From: CAMTWB01 sp037441775
Lineage (GTDB): Bacteria > Desulfobacterota > Syntrophia > Syntrophales > CAMTWB01
Assembly (NCBI GenBank): GCA_037441775.1
Contig: JBBIRO010000007.1
Coordinates: 68,194-132,193 of the forward strand
Reading direction: 5' to 3'
Length of the DNA: 64,000 nt
Shown here: one piece after another, positions 16,288 to 24,909 of the stretch
Layout: each line of letters starts with the position of its first letter
Numbering within the stretch: the stretch's first letter is position 1
Position numbers and translations under genes: made by a program
Notes under the pieces: generated by a model
Databases searched by the model: none
Told to the model about the DNA's origin: nothing
The model's input: the letters and a program-made list of their open reading frames with translations, nothing else

Positions 16288-17502
16288 CTAGAAACCAAAG
16301 CGGCGCCAACTGGTCTTGACAAAGGGCAGGGCGTTTGTATTGTTGTCCAGCGCTGCGGCATTGTAGGTGATATCGGAGGTGCCCCCGCCGGAGGTGTCAT
16401 AATTAGGGTTGCCCCAGGCGTCGTCGGCCGTATTGAGAATGTTATCCGGGCCGGCGATGTTGGCGGAAAAAACACTGCCGTGGATCAGGCCGTTTCCCCC
16501 GCCGTAGCGTTCGATACTGCCCTTGCCGATCGCCAGAATCAGGCCGTTGTAATCAAAGTTTCCGTGGACGCGTAGATTGCCGGTACAGATGATGATCCCG
16601 GCGCCGGATACCGGGCCGATAGTCAGATCGCCGTTGATAAAAACCACTTTGGGATTCGCGACGCTGCCCCAGGTAAACCCCGGCGCCGCGGTGGAGGTAA
16701 AGTCGGCCAGAGCGGCAAGCGATGAGGTTAGTGTTTTAAGCCCCGCCAAATCGTTCCAGGGGTAGGAGAAAGTAGCTTGGGCGACACAGGGGGTAGGGGG
16801 GACGCAATTGCCTATGTAGGCGTTCGGTTTGGGAATCCCCGCAACAACACTATTCAAAGACGCTGCCGAATTGACGGCGACCGCCGGCTTGTTCATGCCG
16901 TGGATGACCTGGGCGGAGCTGCTGCCGCCCGCAAAAGCAACATTTGGTCCCGGCAAAACGATGGCCCCCGGAAGGTCCGGGGGGATTAAGCGACGGACGG
17001 TCACCTGGACGGCGGCTACCGCATTCAGGGGGCCCAAACCGAACGCGGTTAAGGTAAGGGTGGAATTAGAATCTGCCGTGCTGGTGACGCCTTCCTCACG
17101 ATCATTGTTTAAGTAGACCCGATATGTCCCCGCACCAAAATTGGTGGTCGGGGCAAAGGGAACGTCGTCTGAGACGAAGGTGCGGTTGCCGTAAAAATTA
17201 TTAAAGTTGTTGCTGTTGGTCAGGTTGCCGTCCGGACCACGGGAGGCAATCAGGAGGGAAGAAAGGCTCGAACCGGCGGCCACGGTCTGACGGAGCTGCT
17301 CCCGGGCCGCCTCCGTGCCGGCTTCAGCGATATGAAACGCGACATTGTTGGCCCGGTAATTGGCACTGATTTTGAGGTCGGTGGTGCTGGTAAGCACGGC
17401 GGTGGTTCCAATCAGCATCAGCACCGAGATCAAAAGGAGCCCCACCACCAGGACCATTCCCCGGTCATCGATATGGTAGCTACTAGATCTCATTTTTCCC
17501 AT
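16288..17502 (-). CDS. pilX: PilX-like type IV pilus minor pilin assembly protein
   Basis: Minor pilin operon protein with a PilX N-terminal domain. It opens with a polar leader, then a hydrophobic helix (GMVLVVGLLLISVLMLIGTT) followed by KISANYRANNVAFHIAEAG, the PilX hallmark. The remaining 330 residues are a Gly/Asn-rich beta-type domain, larger than in Pseudomonas PilX (about 200 residues), as often seen in deltaproteobacteria. The start at 17502 is favoured by AAGGAG nine bases upstream; an earlier ATG at 17523 overlaps the pilW stop. It is the last recognisable gene of the cluster. Confidence 0.85.
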   Translation of the reverse strand: MGKMRSSSYHIDDRGMVLVVGLLLISVLMLIGTTAVLTSTTDLKISANYRANNVAFHIAEAGTEAAREQLRQTVAAGSSLSSLLIASRGPDGNLTNSNNFNNFYGNRTFVSDDVPFAPTTNFGAGTYRVYLNNDREEGVTSTADSNSTLTLTAFGLGPLNAVAAVQVTVRRLIPPDLPGAIVLPGPNVAFAGGSSSAQVIHGMNKPAVAVNSAASLNSVVAGIPKPNAYIGNCVPPTPCVAQATFSYPWNDLAGLKTLTSSLAALADFTSTAAPGFTWGSVANPKVVFINGDLTIGPVSGAGIIICTGNLRVHGNFDYNGLILAIGKGSIERYGGGNGLIHGSVFSANIAGPDNILNTADDAWGNPNYDTSGGGTSDITYNAAALDNNTNALPFVKTSWRRFGF

Positions 17503-17519
17503 AAAGCCTTCTCCTTGCA

Positions 17520-18143
17520 TCATAAGGCAAGATTTCTGGGGGTGACGCGGGATACGAGCGTTAGTGTCCGGTAGCCGTTATTCAAAGGATATGAGGGATC
17601 CGGTTTGGCCGTTCTGCCGGTGATAGTAACGGTTATTACCCGGTTTCCCGTTCCGTATGCAAAGCTCAGAGCGGTGATGTTTTCGGCGACCGGCTGGTTA
17701 GCAGCGCCGGCGGTTGACTTTCTTCCCAGCCTTTGCGCCCCTCCCGAGGTATAGAGCGAATAGGTGATATTTTCATTAGAATCGTTCGTATCGCCGTCCG
17801 GAGGCCCGTTTCCGGTATTATCAGTAATGTCGAGGGTGAAGTTGATGGAATTGGAAGCGGCGCTGACAATTCCCGCCCCGGAAGTTCCTGTTGGATTGTA
17901 CCCCGCCATGCCAATCTCACGGGTCATCATTTCCATGGCGGCTCTTAAACTCTGCTGCAATTCCACGTAATCTTCCTGTGTTGTAAAAATCTTGTGCTGC
18001 ACCGTAAAAACACTATACATCGCGCCTAGAACAACCAGGCCTACGGCCATGGCGATCATCAGCTCCACCAGAGAAAAGCCGTCTCTGTTGTTCCGCAAGT
18101 TATTGTTAGTGGTTCGATTGTTTTCCGCGCGACGAATTTTCAT
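17520..18143 (-). CDS. pilW: PilW-family type IV pilus minor pilin
   Basis: Type IV prepilin with the cleavage and methylation motif in DGFSLVELMIAMAVGL (cleavage before Phe, Glu at position 5 of the mature protein). The following segment, MYSVFTVQHKIFTTQEDYVE, and the LQQSLRAAMEMMTREIGMAGYNP block are typical of PilW. Length 207 residues. The leader is about 24 residues, long but not unusual. It lies between pilV and pilX with short spacing and is presumably processed by the prepilin peptidase encoded at 58986. Confidence 0.88.
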   Translation of the reverse strand: MKIRRAENNRTTNNNLRNNRDGFSLVELMIAMAVGLVVLGAMYSVFTVQHKIFTTQEDYVELQQSLRAAMEMMTREIGMAGYNPTGTSGAGIVSAASNSINFTLDITDNTGNGPPDGDTNDSNENITYSLYTSGGAQRLGRKSTAGAANQPVAENITALSFAYGTGNRVITVTITGRTAKPDPSYPLNNGYRTLTLVSRVTPRNLAL

Positions 18144-18153
18144 GAGTACTCAA

Positions 18154-18558
18154 TCATCTGGCCGTAATGCTCCTGATCGTCACATTGCGGGCTGCCCCCT
18201 GCCAATTCCAATTGACCTGCACTTCGATGTTTCTTAGGTTGGCGTTTGCGGGATTGGTGGTAATGGTCCAGACTCTCGTGTAGAAGCCGGAATCGGAAGC
18301 TACCGAGTCGCTGCCCGAAGTCAAGTTAGTGAAAGCCGTATTCTTCAACTGCTCCATCTGATCATTGGCGATGGTGGTTGCCGTGGTAACCGTCCTGCTG
18401 AAAAAGTTGCCCTTGACAACCATGGCGGTGACCGATGTAAGTCCCAGAAGCGCGATGGTAAGGATAGCCATCGCCACCACAATTTCGATCAGGGTAAAGC
18501 CCCTGCTTTCGCCGCCGCTAAAAGCCGTCGCGTTCTTTGGTGCCGCGTGATATTTCAT
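18154..18558 (-). CDS. pilV: PilV-family type IV pilus minor pilin
   Basis: Prepilin motif ESRGFTLIEIVVAMAILTI with Glu5 after the cleavage site, followed by the hydrophobic assembly helix and a short globular domain; 134 residues. GGAGGT lies just upstream of the ATG. Part of the fimT-pilV-pilW-pilX order common to type IV pilus priming complexes. Confidence 0.85.
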   Translation of the reverse strand: MKYHAAPKNATAFSGGESRGFTLIEIVVAMAILTIALLGLTSVTAMVVKGNFFSRTVTTATTIANDQMEQLKNTAFTNLTSGSDSVASDSGFYTRVWTITTNPANANLRNIEVQVNWNWQGAARNVTIRSITAR

Positions 18559-18737
18559 CTAAAGATACCTCCTGAAACAGCCGCTGCGACTGGTCAAGGC
18601 CGCGCCTTCGCGCTTTGCTTCCCAAGATTTCCGGGGATGATTCGGACCTTTTCACCTGCCATATTCATTGCACCATCGGGGCGTCAGGGATTCCTGGTAA
18701 TTTCTTAATATCTCAAAACGCTGCCCGGCAACGTAAG

Positions 18738-19199
18738 TTATTCAATCCTGGCCCGTCCCGTAACGGCTAAAACGACATTTCTTGAGCCGCTCAAATTAGA
18801 AAGGGTGATCGTTGCTAGGTTTGCGGCCGTTCCCTTTGGCAAGAAAACCGGGTTGTTGTTGGCGACCATCGTGACGTCAGAGTAGGTTGATTGAATGTCT
18901 TTTATCTGTGTCGCCTCTCCAGAGTCGGCCACGCCGTTGTTGTTGTCATCGTCTAAAATCTGATAACGCTTGGAATCGAGGAAAAAAACACGGAAATTGT
19001 TGTTATGCGTGACCGCCTGCATCCTGGCCGCCATCAAATCCGACATGATCATTCGGGCCGCCCCGTTCAACCTGCGTTGCTGCATAAAGGTAAGATAACT
19101 GGGGACGGCGATGGCCATCATAAACCCTATGATTGTAATGACCATCAGGGTCTCTAACAGGGTGAACCCTTTTTTTTCAGAAATAACCACGAGAATCAC
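18738..19199 (-). CDS. fimT: FimT/GspH-family pseudopilin
   Basis: Prepilin with EKKGFTLLETLMVITIIGFM and the GspH/FimT helix continuation, MAIAVPSYLTFMQQRRLNG, then ARMIMSDLMAARMQAVTHN, the family's usual block. Length 153 residues. The start is GTG; two GTG codons are close together and neither has a strong ribosome binding site, so the exact start is uncertain. It is the first gene of the minor pilin cluster and diverges from rpsT. Confidence 0.87.
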   Translation of the reverse strand: MILVVISEKKGFTLLETLMVITIIGFMMAIAVPSYLTFMQQRRLNGAARMIMSDLMAARMQAVTHNNNFRVFFLDSKRYQILDDDNNNGVADSGEATQIKDIQSTYSDVTMVANNNPVFLPKGTAANLATITLSNLSGSRNVVLAVTGRARIE

Positions 19200-19562
19200 C
19201 GGGCAGCGAAATGTGTGATAACCTGAATCAGCAAGTACTGTGCCAAGCTTTCCCGGTTGTTCCGGCCGGGAATGCTGGCGGCAGGAGGCTGATTATATTA
19301 TGATTTCTCCCAAATATTTTATTGCGGCAGTTTAGCGGCAATAATTTTTTAAGTGATAATTCCATAATCCCGGTGATATTTACCCAAAAGGGTTTAATTG
19401 CCGAACGGGGCCGAATGTCCGCCCTTAAGGCTGGTCTATATCTTTTCTAACATGCTATTTTCGGTGTCCTCTACAACAACGGGATGCTGGAAAAAAGACT
19501 GGTTAGCTCATTCTAAACATAATATGCAATACGCTGTCAAACAAAGAAATAACAATTTATTC
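19200..19562. other. Intergenic region between fimT and rpsT
   Basis: This 360-base stretch holds no convincing gene. It is AT-rich near 19300-19390. The rpsT promoter lies at its right edge. No structured RNA family is recognised. Confidence 0.4.
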
Positions 19563-19591
19563 TTGACAGGGATATATTGAACTTGTATAGC
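19563..19591 (+). promoter_or_regulatory. Sigma-70 type promoter for rpsT
   Basis: TTGACA at 19563-19568, a 17-base spacer, and TATAGC at 19586-19591. This is a near-consensus housekeeping promoter, 36 bases upstream of the rpsT start codon, as expected for a highly expressed ribosomal protein gene. Confidence 0.8.
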
Positions 19592-19626
19592 ATGTTCCCA
19601 ACATTTCGCAGACAGGAGGGTAATTT

Positions 19627-19890
19627 TTGGCAACCAATAAATCAGCAATGAAAAGAAGTAGACAAGCTGACAATAGCAAACGGCGTAACGCGTCAGCAAA
19701 GTCCCAGGTAAAAACAGCAACCAAGGATGTTTTAAACGTTTTGGAAAGTGGCGACAAGGGAGCATCCCTCCAGGCGCTGGCTAAGGCCATTCCTACGTTG
19801 AATAAGGCCGCGGCCAAAGGTGTTTTTCACAAGAAGACCATCTCACGGAAAATCTCACGGCTTACCAGGAAGTTAAACTCGCTTCAATAG
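19627..19890 (+). CDS. rpsT: 30S ribosomal protein S20
   Basis: Small-subunit ribosomal protein, 87 residues, beginning ATNKSAMKRSRQADNSKRRN and rich in Lys and Arg, ending in the typical KISRLTRKLNSL. The start codon is TTG, preceded by AGGAGG at 19614-19619. A UUG start is also known for E. coli rpsT, where it is tied to feedback control of S20, so the unusual codon is probably meaningful. Monocistronic, with its own strong promoter. Confidence 0.97.
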   Translation: MATNKSAMKRSRQADNSKRRNASAKSQVKTATKDVLNVLESGDKGASLQALAKAIPTLNKAAAKGVFHKKTISRKISRLTRKLNSLQ

Positions 19891-19927
19891 GAACGGCACG
19901 CCTGCTTTCATCGTTTCAGCAATAATG

Positions 19928-19994
19928 ACGACTTCGTAAAAAGTCCTCACGGGCATGACAAAAAGTGAGGTTTCCCGATTTTTTACGAGTTCGT
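19928..19994. repeat. Dispersed repeat, MITE-like copy downstream of rpsT
   Basis: Left end ACGACTTCGTAAAAAGTC (19928-19945) and right end GATTTTTTACGAGTTCGT (19977-19994) are imperfect inverted repeats (15 of 18). Inside is a hairpin CCTCAC...GTGAGG. TAATGACGAC is present at 19923-19932 and again at 19998-20007, which could be a target duplication. Related ends occur at 11150, 27296, 43430 and 45259. Confidence 0.65.
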
Positions 19995-20001
19995 TACTAA
20001 T

Positions 20002-20075
20002 GACGACGCGGTCAAAAGTCAAAAAGTTCCCGCTCCCTTGAGGAAATAGGGTTTGCGGTGATGGTGCTTGTCGTG
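20002..20075. repeat. Dispersed repeat fragment adjoining the 19928 copy
   Basis: Starts GACGACGCGGTCAAAAGTC and, in reverse orientation, contains a block close to CACCGCAAACCCTATTTCC that resembles the one at 11105-11140 and 39395-39415. It appears to be a second, tandem member of the same family of intergenic repeats. Confidence 0.45.
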
Positions 20076-20158
20076 GCCATATCAGGTATTTATTTCACCC
20101 TCTCCCTTATCACCTCGCACCAGCGGGGGGGGAAGCGGAATTTCGTAGCATTCTGTTA

Positions 20159-20698
20159 TCAAAACCCGGACATCATCAACTGGTATGCCCGTTCGCTTAA
20201 ATCCCTATTTAACCTAAGCAATGCGTCTTTCCTGTTCTTGCTGGTAATTTCGCTGTTGCGGTCGATCAGATATTCCGTTGTCCCGGCGATGTTTCTTGCG
20301 CTCCAGAGAACCTGCTTGCCATCCTGCCGGATGAAGGCCAGGTCGAGCGCCATGGTTATCCTTTCCTCCAATGCCTGACTGTCCTTGCCGGCAGTCAGGT
20401 GAGTGGTGGCGATACTCAAGATGGAACCGGTCAGGATGGCGTGGGCGTTAGCCTTGTCGGCGGCCAGCCGGAATCTCTGGCTTCTGGTAAAGAGATCGCC
20501 GAATGAGGCGCGGAATTGGTCCTCAATATTGGCCTCGCTGGTCTGGTTGGCAAAGTTTTCAATGAAAACAGTCTTGATTTGGGCGTCAATGTTCTGGCCG
20601 GAAGGCTGGAAGCGATACCCGCAGCCCGTAAACATTAAGATCACGAGACAAAGAGCCAAGTATGGAGCAGGCTTAAGACAGCAATTATTTCTGGTCAT
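20159..20698 (-). CDS. lptE: LPS assembly lipoprotein LptE
   Basis: Outer-membrane lipoprotein that plugs LptD and delivers lipopolysaccharide to the cell surface. It has a lipoprotein signal: MTRNNCC, a hydrophobic stretch, then the lipobox MFTGC with Cys at about residue 26, immediately followed by GYRFQPSG, the family's start. The region ENFANQTSEANIEDQFR fits LptE of deltaproteobacteria. I place the start at 20698; an in-frame ATG at 20785 overlaps the leuS stop but would put 29 odd residues before the signal peptide. It follows leuS, as in E. coli. Confidence 0.88.
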   Translation of the reverse strand: MTRNNCCLKPAPYLALCLVILMFTGCGYRFQPSGQNIDAQIKTVFIENFANQTSEANIEDQFRASFGDLFTRSQRFRLAADKANAHAILTGSILSIATTHLTAGKDSQALEERITMALDLAFIRQDGKQVLWSARNIAGTTEYLIDRNSEITSKNRKDALLRLNRDLSERAYQLMMSGF

Positions 20699-20781
20699 GG
20701 AAACATATCCCTGATGCTTCTTGGCTATTGTTCGGGTATAACTTGCATAGCCGGGATCCCGTGCTCCAGACGCTGGAAATT

Positions 20782-23367
20782 TCATTCCCGCACTACCAGA
20801 TTGAGCAGTTTCCCCGGTACGTAAATCTGTTTCTGGACCTGTTTTTCGGCCAGATATTTGTTCAGGCGGTCATCCTGAGCAGCCCTTCTTTTAATTCCTT
20901 CCTCATCCTCGTCAGCCGGCACGGTAAGCTTGCTCCGCACCTTGCCGTTTATCTGCACCACAATTGTAATTTCATTTTCGGCGGCAATACCAGGGTCAAA
21001 AGTGGGCCAGGGAAAATCCGTCAGCGGCTTGCCGCTGTTGAAGCTTTCCCACAGTTCCTCGGAGATATGGGGCACGAACGGCGCCATCATGACAATTACG
21101 GCCTCCAGGGCTTCCCGCACAGCCGCAAGGGCAACCTCGTCATTTTTTTTCGGCCGTGGCAGGGTGTAAAGGGCGTTAACCAGCTCCATCACCGCGCTGA
21201 TGGCGGTATTGAAATGGAACCGGTCTTCGATATCGCTCGTCACCTTACGGATGGTCTGGTGGGTTTTACGCCGGAGAGCCTTGATATCTCCTTCCAAAGT
21301 CATACCTTCCCGTATCGGCTCAACAGCAAGAACATCCTCCAGGTAGTCCATCGTTATCCGCCAGAGCCGGTTTAAGAAACGGAACGATCCCTCGACCCCC
21401 TGATCGCTCCATTCCAGGTCCTTTTCCGGCGGGGCGGTGAACAGGCAGAAAAGCCTTGCCGTATCAGCTCCGTAGCGGTTGACCAGGTAATCAGGATCAA
21501 CCACGTTTTTGAGCGATTTGGACATCTTCTCATTCTTGCCGATGATGACCGCCTCCTGGCAATGACAGCAGGCATCTCCCGCCGCCTCCTCGGGGAAGAG
21601 GTAGCCATGGTTGGGGCAGCTCATGGTTTCCTTACAGACCATACCCTGCGTCAGCAGGTTGGCAAATGGCTCATCAACAGCGATGATCCCAAAATCACGG
21701 AGCATCTTGGTATAAAAGCGGGCGTAGAGCAGGTGAAGAATGGCGTGTTCGATCCCGCCTATGTACTGATCTACCGGCATCCAGTAATCGGTTTTCCTTT
21801 TATCCAAACCAGGTTTCTCGTGAAAATCCGGCGAGCAGAAGCGGGCGAAATACCAGGATGATTCCACGAAGGTGTCCATCGTATCAGTTTCCCGTTTGGC
21901 CGGTTTTTGACACTGGGGACAGGCTACTTCCAGGAAGTCCCGGTGCCTTACCAATGGCGAACCACCCTCGCCGGTAATTTCCACGTTAAGCGGCAAAACC
22001 ACCGGTAAATCCTCTTCCGGTACCGGCACCACCCCGCAAATGTCACAATAGATGATGGGAATTGGAGTTCCCCAGTAACGCTGGCGGGAGATACCCCAGT
22101 CGCGCAGACGAAACTGGATAGTTTTCTTGCCCGAGCCCTTCTGTTCGAGGTAATCGGCGATTTTTTCCAGGGCTTCGGTACTGGGAATTCCGTTGAACGG
22201 CCCGGAGTTGACCAGCACTCCCTCTTCGGTGTAGGCTTCTTTAAGACAATCCCCGTCTAGGGGATCCTCCGGGCGATCGATGACTACGATCACTGGCAGG
22301 TTGTATTTTTTGGCGAAATCAAAATCCCGCTGGTCATGGGCCGGTACGGCCATGACGCAGCCGGTGCCATAGTCGGCCAGGACGAAGTTGGCGGCAAAAA
22401 TTGGCATCTGAGCGCCCGTCAGCGGGTTTAGACAATATGATTCGAGGAAGACCCCTTCTTTCTCGTAGGATTCCGAGGTGCGCAGCAGCCGATCCTGCTT
22501 TTTTACTCTTTCGACAAACATCCTGGTGTCAAGCTCACAGGACTTGCCTTCTGCTAATTCCGTCACTAAAGGGTGCTCGGCGGCGACCAGCATAAAGGTG
22601 GCCCCATAAATTGTGTCCTGGCGGGTGGTAAAGACTTTGATTTCCCCCTGCCGGTCATGAAAGGGGAATGAGACTTCACACCCCGCACTCTTGCCGATCC
22701 AGTTTTTCTGCATGGTTATGACGCGCTCCGGCCAGCCCGGCAGCCGGTCGCACCATTCCAAGAGCTCTTCAACGTAATCGCTGATCCGGTAGAACCACTG
22801 GTTAAGATATTTTTGCCCCACTTCAGTGCCGCAGCGCCAGCACTGCCCCGCTTCCACCTGCTCGTTGGCTAAAACGGTGGTACATTGGTTGCACCAGTTA
22901 ACCAGCGATGCCTTCTTGTAGGCCAGTCCCTTTTGGTACATCCAAAGGAAAAACAGTTGTTCCCAGCGATAATATTCTGGATCACAGGTGGCCAGTTCCC
23001 GGTCCCAGTCGTAGCTGAAGCCCATCCGTTTGAGCTGGGTCCTCATATGGGAAATGTTGTCTTTTGTCCAGGTGGCGGGGTGGATACCCCGGTCGATGGC
23101 GGCATTTTCGGCGGGCATGCCGAAGGCGTCCCAACCCATTGGGTGTAGCACATTAAAACCCTTCATCCGCTTGTAGCGCGCGACAACATCCCCGATAGTA
23201 TAGTTTCGGACGTGTCCAATATGTATCTTGCCCGATGGATAGGGAAACATTTCTAAAAGATAGTACTTTTCTCCGGTTGCATCCTCTCGCGATTGAAAAG
23301 TCTTCCGCTCTTCCCAGCGGCGTTGCCATTTTTCTTCTATTTCATGAGGGTTGTATTTAGCGGCCAC
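20782..23367 (-). CDS. leuS: Leucyl-tRNA synthetase
   Basis: Class I synthetase of 861 residues, full length. The HIGH motif is in PYPSGKIHIGHVRNYTIGD and KMSKS in NEKMSKSLKNVVDPDYLV. The CP1 editing domain lies between them, with the threonine-rich FTTRQDTIYGATF and the conserved GTGCVMAVPAHDQRD. The start is GTG with AAGGAG at good spacing. lptE follows with a short gap. Confidence 0.98.
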   Translation of the reverse strand: MAAKYNPHEIEEKWQRRWEERKTFQSREDATGEKYYLLEMFPYPSGKIHIGHVRNYTIGDVVARYKRMKGFNVLHPMGWDAFGMPAENAAIDRGIHPATWTKDNISHMRTQLKRMGFSYDWDRELATCDPEYYRWEQLFFLWMYQKGLAYKKASLVNWCNQCTTVLANEQVEAGQCWRCGTEVGQKYLNQWFYRISDYVEELLEWCDRLPGWPERVITMQKNWIGKSAGCEVSFPFHDRQGEIKVFTTRQDTIYGATFMLVAAEHPLVTELAEGKSCELDTRMFVERVKKQDRLLRTSESYEKEGVFLESYCLNPLTGAQMPIFAANFVLADYGTGCVMAVPAHDQRDFDFAKKYNLPVIVVIDRPEDPLDGDCLKEAYTEEGVLVNSGPFNGIPSTEALEKIADYLEQKGSGKKTIQFRLRDWGISRQRYWGTPIPIIYCDICGVVPVPEEDLPVVLPLNVEITGEGGSPLVRHRDFLEVACPQCQKPAKRETDTMDTFVESSWYFARFCSPDFHEKPGLDKRKTDYWMPVDQYIGGIEHAILHLLYARFYTKMLRDFGIIAVDEPFANLLTQGMVCKETMSCPNHGYLFPEEAAGDACCHCQEAVIIGKNEKMSKSLKNVVDPDYLVNRYGADTARLFCLFTAPPEKDLEWSDQGVEGSFRFLNRLWRITMDYLEDVLAVEPIREGMTLEGDIKALRRKTHQTIRKVTSDIEDRFHFNTAISAVMELVNALYTLPRPKKNDEVALAAVREALEAVIVMMAPFVPHISEELWESFNSGKPLTDFPWPTFDPGIAAENEITIVVQINGKVRSKLTVPADEDEEGIKRRAAQDDRLNKYLAEKQVQKQIYVPGKLLNLVVRE

Positions 23368-23457
23368 TAATTGTTCTCCTTAGCAAATCCCTGTATTCGA
23401 AGGGCCCTGTCTTCAACAGGCGGCCTCTTATGCCACAGGTAACCATTCCTTTCAATC

Positions 23458-24909
23458 CTATTTTTTCCAGAATTCCGGCACCATCAGAATCAAAACGGTA
23501 AATATCTCCAGTCGTCCGATAAGCATGCAAAAAGACAGAATCCATTTGCCCGCATAGGGTATCTCGGTGTACGTGGACATTGGATTTACCATCCCCAGGC
23601 CGGGGCCGGTATTGCTGATTGTGGCGGCAACGGAACTTACCGAGGTGATCATATCGAGACCCATTAGCGACATGGCGAGAATTGCCGCCAGGGTAAGGGC
23701 GATATATAAGACGAAAAACCCCCAGACGCTGGCCATAATGTCTTGCGAGACGATGCTTTCACCAAGCTTGACCCGGATTACCGCATGGGGGTGGACCAGT
23801 CGATAAAGCTCCTTGTAGCTGTGCTTTATTACCAAAAGAAAGCGCACGCATTTGATCCCGCCACTGGTCGAACCGGCCGAGCCGCCAATGAACATTAGCG
23901 TAAGCAGAATGATCTGGGAAAGCACCGGCCAGCTGGAAAAGTCATGGGTGACAAAGCCGGTGGTGGTCATGATGGATACCACCTGAAAGGAGGCATAGCG
24001 GAGAGCCTCGCCCGCTCCGGTAAAAACATGTCTCCACAGGTCAATTGTAACCGCCAGAATGGCGACGAATATTACCCCCGCGAAGAAGAGAAATTCCCCA
24101 TCTTTAAGCAGGGTTCTGAAACGACCCGACAAAACGAGGGCATGGAGGGTAAAATTCATGCCGGCCGCCACCATAAAGACGGTAATCACCACATCGATGT
24201 ACAGGCTGCGGTAATGGCCGATACTCGCATCCTTGGGGGAAAACCCGCCGGTGGCCATGGTGGAGAAGGTGTGACAAATCGAATCGAATACGCTCATGCC
24301 GCCCAAAAGAAGGAGGATAAATTCAGTCAGCGAAATAATGATATAGATAATCCAAAGCGAGCGAGCGGCCTCAACGATCCGGGGCCGCAATTTATCTTTC
24401 ACCGGACCGGGCAGTTCGGCCCGAAAAAGCTGCCGTCCTCCTACTCCGAGAAAGGGGAGAATGGCGATGGACAAGACAATAATGCCCATACCGCCCAGCC
24501 ATTGGGTAAGGGAACGCCAGAGGATAATCCCGTGGGAAAGGCCTTCAATCTTCTTGATTACGGTGGCGCCGGTGGTGGTGAATCCCGACATGGTTTCGAA
24601 GAAGGAATCCGCATAGGTGGGGAAAATTTCCTCAAGCACATAGGGAAGCGATCCGAAAACGGCCGCCAATAGCCAGGCGGCTGTGACAATTACGAACCCT
24701 TCCCGGTGATTCAGTACGATCATTTCGCCTTTGGTACGAAATAACAGGTACATGAGAGCGCCCGTGAAGCAGGTAACCAGCAGGGAGATTAAAAAGGAAA
24801 GCGCTGCCTTTTCTCCGTAGTAAAGCGAGCAGACCAGGGGAATAAGCATTGTCAATCCCAGGGCGAACATGAAACCGCCCAGAGTATAGAGGATGTATTT
24901 TGGCTTCAT
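23458..24909 (-). CDS. trkH: Trk-type potassium uptake channel subunit
   Basis: Inner-membrane K+ uptake pore. Four selectivity-filter P-loops are recognisable: GFTTTGATV, TMATGGFS, MTTTGFVTH and ISNTGPGLG. GGSAGSTSGGIKCVRF is a TrkH signature. The 483-residue length is normal. Its start overlaps the stop of trkA by four bases, so the channel and its gating subunit are coupled. Confidence 0.95.
   Translation of the reverse strand: MKPKYILYTLGGFMFALGLTMLIPLVCSLYYGEKAALSFLISLLVTCFTGALMYLLFRTKGEMIVLNHREGFVIVTAAWLLAAVFGSLPYVLEEIFPTYADSFFETMSGFTTTGATVIKKIEGLSHGIILWRSLTQWLGGMGIIVLSIAILPFLGVGGRQLFRAELPGPVKDKLRPRIVEAARSLWIIYIIISLTEFILLLLGGMSVFDSICHTFSTMATGGFSPKDASIGHYRSLYIDVVITVFMVAAGMNFTLHALVLSGRFRTLLKDGEFLFFAGVIFVAILAVTIDLWRHVFTGAGEALRYASFQVVSIMTTTGFVTHDFSSWPVLSQIILLTLMFIGGSAGSTSGGIKCVRFLLVIKHSYKELYRLVHPHAVIRVKLGESIVSQDIMASVWGFFVLYIALTLAAILAMSLMGLDMITSVSSVAATISNTGPGLGMVNPMSTYTEIPYAGKWILSFCMLIGRLEIFTVLILMVPEFWKK

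Noticed and set aside
19200..19626. Search for tRNA or small RNA genes upstream of rpsT
   Set aside because: No cloverleaf or known RNA motif is visible; only the rpsT promoter is supported.
20058..20378. Plus-strand frame overlapping lptE
   Set aside because: It runs antisense to lptE and through a repeat, with no ribosome binding site or family similarity.
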